A stretch of DNA of 64,000 nucleotides from Mycteria americana (Eukaryota > Chordata > Aves > Ciconiiformes > Ciconiidae). Below the pieces are notes generated by a model, which worked only from the letters and a program-made list of their open reading frames with translations, did not search any database and was not told the DNA's origin. Numbering within the stretch: the first letter of the stretch is position 1; each line of letters starts with the position of its first letter. This document shows positions 35,201-47,400 of this stretch, in pieces. The position numbers and the translations under genes are program-made. The stretch covers positions 110,470,062 to 110,534,061 of the forward strand of contig NC_134367.1 in NCBI RefSeq assembly GCF_035582795.1. The letters run 5' to 3'.

Positions 35201-38200
35201 CATCACATGAGTTATTCACAGCTGACACTGGACCGGCCCTGCCACATAAAAAGAATGGGGCAGAGGGAGAAGTCCTAGATGAAGACACAGCTGGAGGGGA
35301 GGACCTAAAACAAGTCACTCTGAGGAGCTGATCAAAAATAAGGTTGCAGCCCAGTGTGGCAGAAGAAGGAGCAGCCGGTGTTGAACACTATGGGAAGGAT
35401 ACCTGCAGGCTGGCGTGCGAGCGAGAAGGTCGGGCCTGTGGCTGCAGCGGTGGGGCTGGGACAGTCTGATGGTTCCTCTCTTTGCAGTGTCCATCGCCCC
35501 ACTAGGGCTGGTGGATTGACTTCAAGGCTGACTTTCTGGTTTGAGCAACAAAACCCCCCTTTCTTCCCTCTTCTTGGGTGAAAACCACAGCTCCTCAGTG
35601 AGACAGGACAAGGTCTGGGACAAGGTCTAGGCACTGCTGAATCCCACCTAAACTCTGCAAGAACAATAACTAGAAACCAGGCATGCAGGAGCTTCCTATG
35701 AAGTCAGGTGTGAAGTCTGCCTGGGTTTCTCCAGAAATCCTGCCAGCCCCCCCCGCCCACTCCAGCTGCCTCCGGGACTGCTGCCTGCGCCCGGGACTGA
35801 CTCCGCAAGGTCCACAGGAACCATTACAGAGGCTTTTGGGTCAAGTTTAGACAACAGCAGGCACATTTCCTTCTCTGAATAGTCAGTACCTGCTCCAGGG
35901 TTGTATTCAGGGTTGAAGAGCTGAAGCGCTGAGAGCTGAACCAGCGCATGGGGTACTCCAGATCCTGGTCCTGCTCATGGCTGCTCTTATCCCAGAGCCA
36001 GATGTGCCGGCCATGAAATATCAATTCCAGCTGTTGCTCTGTTGGTATGTATTTTGCCTACGTACCCAGCAAAATGCTCGCTGCTCTTTTGCCTTTCACT
36101 TTTTTTTTAATTTACAGTTGTAACGCCTGCCTATGTGGTAAACACATCCATAGGAACAAGATTAAGAAAATGGAAAAATTCAGATCATTTGCCAGTCTGC
36201 TCATGCTCGGAGCAGCACCCAGGGTTTGGGTTTAAAAATAACCTTTAAATTTCATTTAATAACTGCTATCAAAATCCTATCTGAATCCTAATGCAATTTT
36301 TTTTTCTTCTTCCCGCTTTCCACATCCATCTAGTCTGAGGGAGGAATGACAAAATATTGTCATTACGTGTCCTTCACGTCTCTGTATGGCTCTTTGTAAT
36401 TTAGCTGGTATTTGACTCAGCCGTTTGAAAGAGCAAATCCTAACACCTCACATTCATGCAGCTCCTTTCTCAGTGAAGGAAAGAAAAATTGCTGGCATCA
36501 CACAAAAGCTGCTATATTTTGCTTTCCATGTATATTTTCTCCTTTGTGCTCTGTGGCTTTTCAAAACTACCGGACTCGCCCAACCAACACAAATCTATTT
36601 GCTTCTCATTTTCTTCTTCTTCTTCCTTTTTTCCCGGAGGAAGGCTGTGTTTCCATTGGACACCCCCTGGGACCGATCGCAAGGGCAGGCAGGTGTTTTT
36701 GCCTCATCCATGCCCTGAATGTCAAGCCCTGTGTTTAACCCAGGGGCACTTTTTCCATGGGGCTGCAGTTGCGGTATCCCTGCCCTTTTCCGTAGCGAAA
36801 GGTAACGCTGCTCCCGCTCCGCAGTTACCGCGAAGAAAGATACAGGGAAAAGCCCCTCTTGGTGCAGGCTTAGCACTCGGGTCACGGTTACGTTAGGGCA
36901 ACGTGGGCTTTACCCAGCAAAGGCCTGTAGGATGATCCTGACGGATGTTTTATGTCGTTTCTTGTTTCGCAGTCACAACAGAGACGGAAAAATGGTCGCT
37001 GGACCTAAGGAGGTATCGTTAGGTTTCCACATCAGGCCAGGCAGAAGCTGGTCACAGCAAATGTCTGCAGCCCGTTGCTTGAAAGGGGCTGTTAGGAGGA
37101 GGCCAAAATTAGGGCAAAACCATGAGGGTTCTTGCTCGCAAACGCTACCCATCTCCAGCAACGTGTTGCTGAGGACCTCAGCGCAGAGATGTTTTCTGTG
37201 CATTAACCACCTCTCCAAAGCACTTTCTTCTGCCAGCGTGCCCGCTCTTCCCTTGGACCTCTGTGAGGCTTTTGGTGTCCTCAGCACCCTGGGGCAAAGC
37301 GCTCCCCTGCTTTTTTGCTTACCGTGCAAAGAGCCAGCTCCTTCTCGCTGCAGCCCCATCGCTGCAAGCGATGCCGGGAGCAGCTCTCACGTCAGAGGGA
37401 CGCGGGGCGAGCCTTGCCACGCAGGGCTGCTCACGCTGCTCCCCCTTCCCACCCCCCGGCCAGCTCCCACCTGTACGGGACTTCTTCCCGGCCCCGAAGC
37501 AATGTCAGAACAGAGCGGTAGCTTTCTATTTCTTTGCCATTCAGCTCCCAAGTGCTCAAGTGGGCAACGAAAGCTGTGCTTTCAGGCCTCGCGTGGTAGC
37601 TGCAGGGTAGCAGGCAAAGGCTTGGAGAGGGAGCCACAGGAGTGGCTTTCAACAGCTGGCGGGGGGAAAAATAGCTCTGCTGGCGCATGGCTATAAAAAG
37701 GTTTATACACTGCACTTTGAAGGAGAAAATTGACTCCATTACAGTCAAGTGGCTCGGTGCCTTCAGCTGCGTCTGGACGCTTCTGATTCGCAAGGAAATT
37801 GTTCTGATGCCTTTTGTTGTGCCCCCTTAGCAGAGCTATGCAACCCATGTGCTCAGCCACCGCTCAGCACCGCTGCCTGCCCCGTGCCCCCCGGACCTGG
37901 GGGATGCAGGGGTAACTGCGGTGAAACTCTCTGCCTGGTTATAAATCTTCCCTCGGTCCTGCTGATGTTTTCCCAGCTGCTTTTGAGCCCACGGTCCCTC
38001 CTGTCCGGTGGTGCTCCTTGTTTCCATCGCTGTCCGCGGGCTGCTGCTCTCGGGGGGAGAGCACAGGGCTGGAGATCTCCTGCGGAGCAGAGTAGGTGCC
38101 TCAGGCTCAGATGGACACAGGGAAGGATTTGGTCAAAGTCTTTATCTGTCTCAGATGATGAAAGCGCCTCTTGCATTTGCTGTGCCGGATTTCTGACTGC

Positions 38201-38449
38201 AGGTCTCTGCGGCAGGCAGCAAAGAGCACCCATACTACATATTACTGGGGTTTGGCTTTATACCTCCACCAGAGATCCTCCTCCTCCTCTCCTCCTTCCC
38301 GCACTGTGCCCCAGGGGATGCTATCCCCGACTCCTCTGAGGTGTGGGGGGTCGTGAGGTTCATGCCTCTTTGGGACCGTGCCCATGCTCCCAGCCGGGAG
38401 CAGTTGTGTCGTGCACCGTTTTGCTGTGGGAACTCCCACCCACCTCCCA

Positions 38450-38476
38450 CGACGTGAGGTGAGGACCCTCACGTCG
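38450..38476. repeat. Perfect 10-bp inverted repeat with ACGT core
   Basis: CGACGTGAGG at 38450-38459 is perfectly complemented by CCTCACGTCG at 38467-38476, with a 7-base spacer. Each arm carries a GACGTG/CACGTC word, similar to CRE/UPR-type bZIP or E-box sites. It could be a paired binding site or a hairpin. Confidence 0.7.
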
Positions 38477-41400
38477 ACTGTGCTGTAAGGTTGTGAGTCC
38501 GGTGGTGCTTTTCCCCAGTCTTGAAGCATCCACTTCTCTGATGGGCTACGGGGGCGTTGCTGGCTGCCACCTCTCTCCAGCCAACCGTGGCACCCACAGC
38601 AGTCCTGGGCAGGCATTGCTGTGGCTGGATGTGGACATCTGGGACCCAGAAAAAAAAAAAAATCTGTAGCGGAATTTGTCAGATTGGACTTGGGATAGGG
38701 GCTTCAACTTCTGCGGACATTGAGCTGAAGTCAGCAGAGCTACGTGCATTCATAACAACAGAGAATTTGGACCGGTGCTCAAGCATCACATGAAAGCCCA
38801 GAGTTTAAGGTGATTTCTGGCTTTGAAATAGCCTGTGGGTTGGCTGCTTCTGTCTTTGTAAATTACTCATTTCGTTACCGTCACATATGTTTTGTATACA
38901 GAAGCCTTTCTGGCGTACGCATATTCCCTGTAGGAAACCCATATGCTAATTTTTCCCTGGATGGGCAAAGCCTATCAAGCTGCTAATGGAGTACAATGGG
39001 TGATGGAGAATGAAGTTCTCATTTTCATTTCAGAACAGCAACCCCAGCAAGCAGATGTAGCCAAGTGAGGCTGACATTTAAAGCAACTACCAAGATTACA
39101 TTACTGAGATTATATTTAATATGGATGGCCAAATCTTTCAAACAAAATCAATGTTCTTTTACTTAATAATACCCTTGCCACATCTTAATGAAGGCTCCTC
39201 CAGCTCAAGGCCCTATTTTTCTGCAGTCATTTCGTTGTGTGACATCGCTGACTGCATCAGATGGTACATAATGCTATTTTCATCTGTTTCTATTGGATTT
39301 TATGCGTTCCCATCCTTGATTTGTCAATTGCCGGATCAATTAATCAAGGGACTCTTAGGGGAGAAACATTTTTATTACGGAGAAGGAAGGGGAATTCATC
39401 TGAATTCAGCGTCTTCCTGCAGCATCCAACATCTATTATTAACTCTCCCCCCCAGGCACGGACAGGAGGACGACGAGGGACCTACAGACCAGTCCGTGGC
39501 CATCTGAGTTATTTGCAGAAACAACAGCCAGGCTGGGCTGATCCCTGGTCTGCCCCTCGGTTCTCACACCGGGAGAGGCAGCCAGGCAGTGCCCCAGGGC
39601 CCGGGCAGCCCCGGGGAGCCCGGGGCTCCAGCACAGGTCCCTGCACAAGGCTGAGCCGGCCACGGGCAGAGCCCCCGGACTGAACAGGCGGCGCTGGAGC
39701 CCAAGCAGCACTCGCAACAGCTGTGGGCGAAACGAGAAAGACACTTGTCATCCCAGTAAATTCAATTTAATTAGCGATGCCTGAAGAAATTTAGTCGAGA
39801 CAGGAGCTGTACTGAACCTTAGCGCAATTACAGAGCCCAGCGTAAGCCTTTCCTGAAAGCTGGGGGAAAAAAAGTTAATTTATGTATCAGCTGATGCCTG
39901 CCTCGGGGTGAAGTGTACCCCGGCAGGGACACCTGAGCATCCTTGTCAAGCTGTAATTTTGCTGCAGGCCCAGCTCTAGTACATTCCAGAAAGCAGGCTC
40001 CTGGCCCCAAAACGAGCACCGGCGACCGCATTTTCTCCCATCCCACGCGTGATTCCTGCCTACGAGCAGGCCCCCATCACTTGGATCGCTGTAACGTCTC
40101 CCATCGTGATTCCCTCTTTGCGTGTACTCGGCTTCGCGCACTCTCTTCCAAAATGCAAGATGGCCCTTCCGTTGGGAGGCTCTGTGGCGGGTTCCGTGGC
40201 TGGAGAAACCAGCTGGGAGCTACTTCCGACCAAAACACGAGCTCAACACACCCAGTCCAAACACTTCTGAACGCTCGGGCATTTACAGCCAAATTGGAGC
40301 AGCTTTTGCTCTGGACAAGGGGCTGCACCAATATGCCTGCATGACGGCCCCTCTCCCCAGATCCTCCCTAGAAGAACCCTGGTTTGGGGGTCAGGCTGCC
40401 ACCCAAACTGATTTCCCACAGGCATCTCCTTGCACCCAGCTGACCAAAGGCTGGTGGTCCTCCTGCTCTCAAGACGTCCTTCCTCAGGCTGTGGGCTACA
40501 GACATTAAAAATAAATAACTTAAAGTATTATTTAAATAGTGTCTCCAAAGAGGAACATAAAATTGCACGGCCCATAATCCAGTTTGCCCTTTCCCCATCC
40601 CATTAACCCCCTTTAAAAAATTATTATTATCGTTTGTCAGTAGGCAATCTGGCGGGGCTGGGGTGAACTCAGTCCTTGCAGCCACCGGCCCCCGCCTTGC
40701 AGTGGGAAGGCACAAGCTCGCCATTCCTCTGGGCTCCCAACACCCCACAGGGAGAAGCCCCAGCCTGTTTCGCAGCCACAGGGAGCCGGTACCGGCTGCG
40801 GGCAAGCTGGGCGGCCGCATCTCCTCCTGCCTCCTGCACCTCTCAGGCTCATTTGGTGATCAGTGGCTGCTTAATGAGGATGTGCGGAGCTGCTGGGACT
40901 GCAGGTGAATGATAGAGGTAGGGCTTTTGTGTCCTGGGGTTTAAAAAATAAAAAGCAATTTCAGCAGCTGTTGCAGGAGAGGGATGTGCCTCGCTAAGCC
41001 TGTCCAGGGGATGTGGGGTTGGGGAAGGAGGGGCTGCTGTGACAGCTTGAGTTATCTGCAGGGAGGACCAAGGGGAGCAGAAAAATGCACCTGGAGATCT
41101 CTGCCAGGACCGACTCTTCCAAATAAATTACCTTGCTCAGGAAATATGCAGTGGGCAGACCAGCCCCGCAGCTATATTTGAATCGGTCCTTTTCCTTGGT
41201 TGCTGCAGGACAGAGCCTCATCCCAGAGAGGCCAGGGCTGACCAGTGCATCCATGCTGGTGGTGCTGCGTTGGGTCTCCGAGCCTCAGCCGGCGACGCTG
41301 CCGGGAGCAGAGGAGAGCTGGCACCCAGGTGCTTGGCCGGTGAAAGCCCAGAAGGACTGATCCAGTGCTACCAGGAGCATGGGTGGACTTTGCAGGGACC

Positions 41401-44400
41401 GCAGAGACTCCACAGACGAGCAGCAGTAAGAGCGTGATGGGAGGAACATCCTCCCATGGTTTACGTTAAAACCTCCAAAGTTGACGCTGAAGGTGGGACT
41501 GAGACTACCCATGACTGCAGCACAGGCAAACTGCTTACCCGCAGCACGGACGTGACCGCTGGCGTTGACCTCCCGGTCCTTCTCCAGGGCTCTGTCCTCC
41601 CTGTCAGGGCTGCTAGCATCTCCAGGCTGGCACCAGAAGCGGTTCCGGTGGGGAGCAGGATCCCAGCTTGTGCCCGACACCCGCAGAGCTCCACGTGGAG
41701 CACTGACACGGTGCGTGCGCCTGCCTGCACCCCTCTGTCCCGGGCAGCCCCTGAACGGCTGGACCCCCTCTTCTCTCTGCCCTCTGCCTGCACCATCCCC
41801 AAGGCTCTGCAGCTCCTCCGCCCGCAGCTCAGCAGGAGCCTCCTTTCAAGGCTTAATTAATACTAGCTGAAGCAGTCGGGAAGCTCTACTGCTCCTGGAG
41901 GTAACCTCCACCCTGACGTTCATGGGAAAGAGCTGTTCTTCAGAAAGACAAGAATAGCGACGAGAAAGCACTTTCTGACCAAGCTTTTCCAAACCATAAC
42001 AACGCGTGGATGCTCCGGGTGGGTCAGAGCCAGCCCCTGGCATTACGTTACTTGAATTGGTACCGGCGCTCTGCGAATCCCACCGAGAGGGATATCGGCC
42101 TTGGCTGCGATGGGTCACTAACTCAACACCTCCGTGCAGTTTACCTCTCTGTAGTTTTATTGTATTTCAAGAGGAGGGCAGGTCTTAGAGCCGCACGTGC
42201 CCATCTGGGCCACCTTTAGCACTGTGGCCTGGCCCTTGCGTGGGGCAGGCTGCTGAACCGCATGAAGCCAAGGACCAAAGAGGTGACTGGGGATGTGACA
42301 GGGGTGCACAGCCATCGGGGTGATGGCCAGCCTCGTGGGACAGGCTGCGTGGCCAGGCTCTGCTCTCTGCCTCTGGTGGGCAGGTCCTCCATCAGGTCTA
42401 CAGGAAGGCAGAATTTGGTCCGGGGCACAATATTTAAGATCTTAAAAAGGTAAATGGCATGTATGGGCGCTGCGCAAACACAGCATAGGGACTGTGGGGT
42501 AAGGACCACTCGCTGCCTATACTGGCCTGGGTAACCCAGGGTACTGAGCTGTGCTTTTGGGCACTGCAGGCAAACAAATTCACTTATAGAAACCGAGAAA
42601 AAGGAGACTGTCTGTTATTTCCTTCCACCTGTTCCAGTTTCCTAAAAAAAGCTCTCATTAACCATCTTTATTCATGCAAAACGGCAGAAACACCCGTCCA
42701 GCTGGCTGCTCACCGCGATGTCTCCCGCCTGATGCAGGGTGAGCGTCCCCGCTCCAGGGGCACTGCTGCCCCTGCAGCCTGCTCATCGAGTGGGACGGCC
42801 ACGAGCCTTCCTCCCGGGCTCCTTTCACCTGCGGGTGGGCAACGCCTGCCAGGAGCCCTCCTCAGGTCCCGGTCTCGCAGCTTGCAGGAGAGTGACAAAG
42901 TCTCCTCCTGTTCCCTTGGCAGGAGGGCGCGGCGGGATCTCTGAGCAAAAGGGAGAGCTGGATAGGTGTTGGCTTTCCGCTCCAAGGTGAACCAGACGTA
43001 GTCGGCCTCATAAGCTGCTCAGCAACACTCCCATAACAAATCTGTCCTCAGGCGGCTCCTGCAAGCTGTCTTCTGCCTGGCGTGAGCAAGCCTCAGCTGG
43101 CTGCAGACGTTTGGGCAGCTGAGCATGGCAACGGACAGACATCCACAAAGCACCGAGGCAACCCCAGGCCAAGGAGGAGGCACGCAACGTGTCCCACCAG
43201 CAGCCACAGCACAGCTCAGGCCAGCCTCCATGTTTGGTAGCAGCCAAGGACTGCCCTGACCCGTGAATGAAATCAGTCATTTTTAGTGGTATTACACCCT
43301 ATAAAGGAGGATACATCCTAGTCATGTTCAGGTTCCCCCCCTCCACGTAGCAGAAACACCACCTGAGGACTCTCCCAGTGCAGACCAGCGTGGCACTGGG
43401 GTGCAGCCAGGCTGAAAGAGGACGAGGTCGTGAGAGACCTGCTGAGAGACCAAGCCACTGGCTGCTGCGATCGCTTTGCCTGAGCACCGCCTGGACGCCA
43501 TCCCACACACTGGAGGTGGATTCCCCACCCTGTGTGGAGCAATGGGGTGGTTCTCTCCAGCCCTACCCTCTCCAGCCCTACCCATCCAGAAAGGAGGATG
43601 GAAAGTGCCTGGTGCACTAAGACCTACGGAGGCTTAGATGGTCATCGCTTGCCTTCTGTATAGCTGATGCCCTCACATGGGAAGGGAGAAACTTGCAGCC
43701 CGGGCCATCCCCAGCCTTTACGCTCCTGCCATGCAGGATGCTCTAAGTCACGAAGCTGAAACCCGGAGCAGGCAGGTGAACCCAGCACCCTGCCTGTGGG
43801 AGCTGGACCTGTGTGAGTCCAGAATTGCCGGGCTCAGAGGCAGAACAGCCCAAAAAGGAGGTTGACTTTACAATACGTTGGTTATGGCATGGATCGGGGG
43901 TCTTTCTCCTTCTTTAGGCACTGGTTCGACATCCAACACCACAGCAGAAGTTTGAAAGGAGGCTTAGTGCAGTGTGGATCCTGCCTTTTCGGAGGTGATG
44001 AGCATCTGATCATAGCATCACCAGCTTTTCCAGAGCCGGAAAGGCTCATCAGGGCCTCCTGACCTTGGCTCCCTGAGCAACTTGATGATGCCCTTCTGCA
44101 GCCGAGTCGTATTTTTAGGTCCTTCTCCCTGCTGACTCATTAGGGGAGCTAATGTTCTCCAAACTGCCGGGCATCTGACCCCTCAAGGTGTGTACGCCAC
44201 GCACTCCTGATAAATATAGACCACTTCAATTACATAACCTGTCTAATACGCAGCGCCTGTCCTCCCCGCGGGTACGCAGGGCACCGGGAACCGAAACACC
44301 TCCGCCAAGGGTGTGAACGGATGCCTCGCTATTTATTTTATTTCCACTGCCGTCTATTTTTGATGACTTCCTGCTGTATCGACTTAACGAGTGACTCAGT

Positions 44401-47400
44401 GAGGTTCGGCGGCCCTGGAAGTACTCCAGGTTCAGCAGGACCTCTCCGCTCTGCCCACTGCCTCCGGGGTGCGGGGTAAGGTCCTCCTTTCTAATCCTCC
44501 CCTCTGCTGGAGAAGACGCGGCAGAGCGGGACGGGGCGAGAGGATTAGGATTTGGAAAGACCTAGGTAAAAGCTGGGTTCATTTCCTAACTGGATGCGTC
44601 CATTTGGCAGACCATGGGTAACCAAAGGACTTTATACCTAGGGATGTAAAGGTCTGTCACTGGAAAAGGCACCTGGTTTTGTTAATAGAGCAATGAAAGC
44701 ACCTAACTGCATGTTGTGTCAATACAGAGGGCTTAAAAAGTCCATGTGCTTGCTAATAAAGACATCTTGGTATCAAATAGTAAGACATCAGTAGAGTCAG
44801 GCTGTGATCTGACAAAATGAATGTCTGATAACTTTAGGACCTAGATGTGGCTGCAACAGCTGAGTGGCAAAATGCAGAGCAGTCGTTAAATAAAGCATTC
44901 AAAATACAGTATGAAGCACATTATTAATAGACTTGACAAATGCATGCATAAGTGGCGTTTTTGCGCAGCGATTTTTAACCCCTGGTCTCTGGTTCCTTGT
45001 TGTACTTGCAGCAAGAGCCCCACGGAGAGGACCCAGAGAAACCAAGTCTGCCCCACGTCAGGAGGTTTCTCTCCTTGAGAAGTGTTCAGGGATCTGCTAA
45101 CCATAAACCAATGCAAGCCTCATATTATTTAGAAAGAGAAGTAGCTGTTTCCATCAAATGCACCCACTGCTCGCCATGGGTTTGGCATTGCTCAGCCAGA
45201 CTGGCTGCGAGCAGCATCACGATGGCAAAGAGGGCTGTTGAGACGGCTTGAGTGATATTTATGACAAGGACCGTTCTACCTATATTTGTTGTTCCTGCTG
45301 TGCAAGCATCCAGCGTGTCCTGTAATAACTTTAATAGCGTTTATGCAAGGGCTAGGAATGATGAAGCTGATTCAAGATTAGGTATTTAACCTCCCTGGTT
45401 TTATTCCCGTCTTTATCTAACAGTTAACAATCTGATCTCTTCCAGCATCCCTCGCTATCAGATTCAGGCTGGAGCGGGGCAGAGGGCTGGTCCCAAAGTG
45501 GGGGGCTCTGCTCTGGCCTCCACAGAAGCAAAGAGGCGTGCTTTTGCTCCCAGACAGCCCATCTCCTGACGTGCCGTGGCCTGCCACCAGGCATCAGGCT
45601 GAGGAAAAGGGACAACTGTGACCAAACAGGCCCTCACGGGACTGGAGCCCCTTTTCACCCACCACAAGGGTCTGCGGCACCGTGTGGTGTGCGTCCCCAG
45701 CAGCAGCGCATCCCCAGGAGATGTCCCCAGTCCGGCTGAACCGCCTGGGAAGCAGGAGCTGCGTGGCACACGCTGCTGGTCGGTGGCAGGCCCAACAGTA
45801 GAGCCCAACATCTTTGCCCCAAGGTCTGCAGTCCACCCGTGAGGCCATAGGTCTGGGGTCTGCCCCAGCCTGCGGCAGAGGACACCGAGCCCCACTGCTC
45901 CTTGTCCACAGGATCCTCCTCTACCTCCTGGCCTTAAGTGATGCAGAAAGTCTGCTAAGGACTTTCCTGCTGGAAGGACTCAGCAGGAAGCAGCTAATGC
46001 AACCTCTTTTGCTCATCCACAGTACTCATGTCCAACGGATAATAAAACCACAGGCTCCTTTCTCATTAATCCCTAATTAGGCTCTCTCTCACTTACATAG
46101 AACTTTCTGTCATTAGCGGTGGAAAGCTGAGAGCCTGCCTTTAACCTTCACATGTTGTGAGGAGGCAGACCCGAACACCTTGCTGTGATCTTGCATAAAA
46201 CATCTCCTTGTGCTCGCTCTCAGGGGCTCCTGGAAAAGACCCACCCTTTCCCCAGCAAGGGCAGAAAAGCAAAACCTCCAGAGGAGTGAAGCATCTGCAG
46301 CGAGGAGGCTGGAGATGTCACACACCCAGTGGACACTTGACCACTGAGTGACCGCAAGGTCGGGTTTGCCCGTGCGCAGCTGCGAGAGCCCAAGAGATGG
46401 ACCGCACAGACCCGAGCCAGCTACCCTGCTCCCGGCAGCTCGTCCCGGCGTGGGGATGGAGAAGGCAGCAGAGGTCATATGCTTCCAGCTGGACTCCTGC
46501 CTCTATCACTGCTCTTCACCAGCGGCTGGGAAGGAAAGGGAAGCTCCATCAGCCTTCCTGCTGCAGAAGAGGCTTGCCAAGATCCCCCAGCGGGCTTTTA
46601 AGTTGCTGTATGGGAGAGTGATCTGGGCATGGTAGCGGGGGACTCGGAGCAAGCTCATCTGCCCATTGAGAGCGGGGCAGAGTAGTCCACAATGAGCTCT
46701 GTGCAGCCAGACTCACCCTAGACTTCAGCTTCTTAATTTAAAGCCAGGCTGGGCGTGTGGCGTGCAGGCTGAGACATCCCGCGCCCTGGGACCACGCGGG
46801 TGTCCCTGCACTCGGTGCAGGAGCAGGAACAGAGAGAGAAGAGCAGAGATCACAGCTGAATTATTAGGATGAACGCTCTGGGGGGTGCATGTGCTGGGCA
46901 CGTGGCAGGGATGGGAACGGGCAGGCAGCGGAGTTATTGAATCTGGAATAAAATGCCCAGTCCCCGCTGTTGCCGGCAATGTGACGTTTGCTGCCCGTTG
47001 TCCTGGCAGCTGCAGGTCAGCTGCATCCTGCGCCGTCCTGCCCGCGATGGTGGGACTCGCTCCTAGCCGAGGCCCCGGGGACCAGGAATAATACCTGTCC
47101 CAGATGGACGTGCAGCCTCAAACCCGTACGTGAGTGTTAGTGCCTGGTGCTGGACACATCCCCGGCTTGCAGTAGGTGGTGTGTCGGTGCACCGTCCCTA
47201 CCCCCGGCCCACGTTACCCACAGCATCTTTGAGAAGACCGCCAAGGAGACCCGAGGGCTGCCCGTCAGCAGGTCTGTGCACAGCCGCACCTTTCCCAAGC
47301 ACTCTTCTCCCACTTCCCAGCTGGTGGCCGAAGCGCTGGGGTCCTGCAGGACAATGCTCCGTGTCCCGTCGTCCTTGTGCTGGCCGTGAGGGTCTCGCAT

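Larger units (their letters stand above)
28276..38449. other. Intergenic DNA, GC-rich, no gene recognised
   Basis: The longest open frame of the window (36932-37696, + strand, 254 codons) lies here but shows no domain, no coding-like pattern and no splice context. Frames at 29048-29608 are generated by a microsatellite. The stretch around 30000-30150 is AT-rich with a forkhead-like TGTAAACAG word. Two near-identical tandem 15-base units (AAGGTCT-ending) sit at 35605-35630. Confidence 0.55.

Noticed and set aside
36932..37696. 254-codon open frame on the + strand, longest in the window
   Set aside because: Lies in GC-rich DNA where stops are rare, is overlapped by frames on the other strand, is Ser/Pro/Leu/Ala-biased with no domain, and lacks splice or promoter context.
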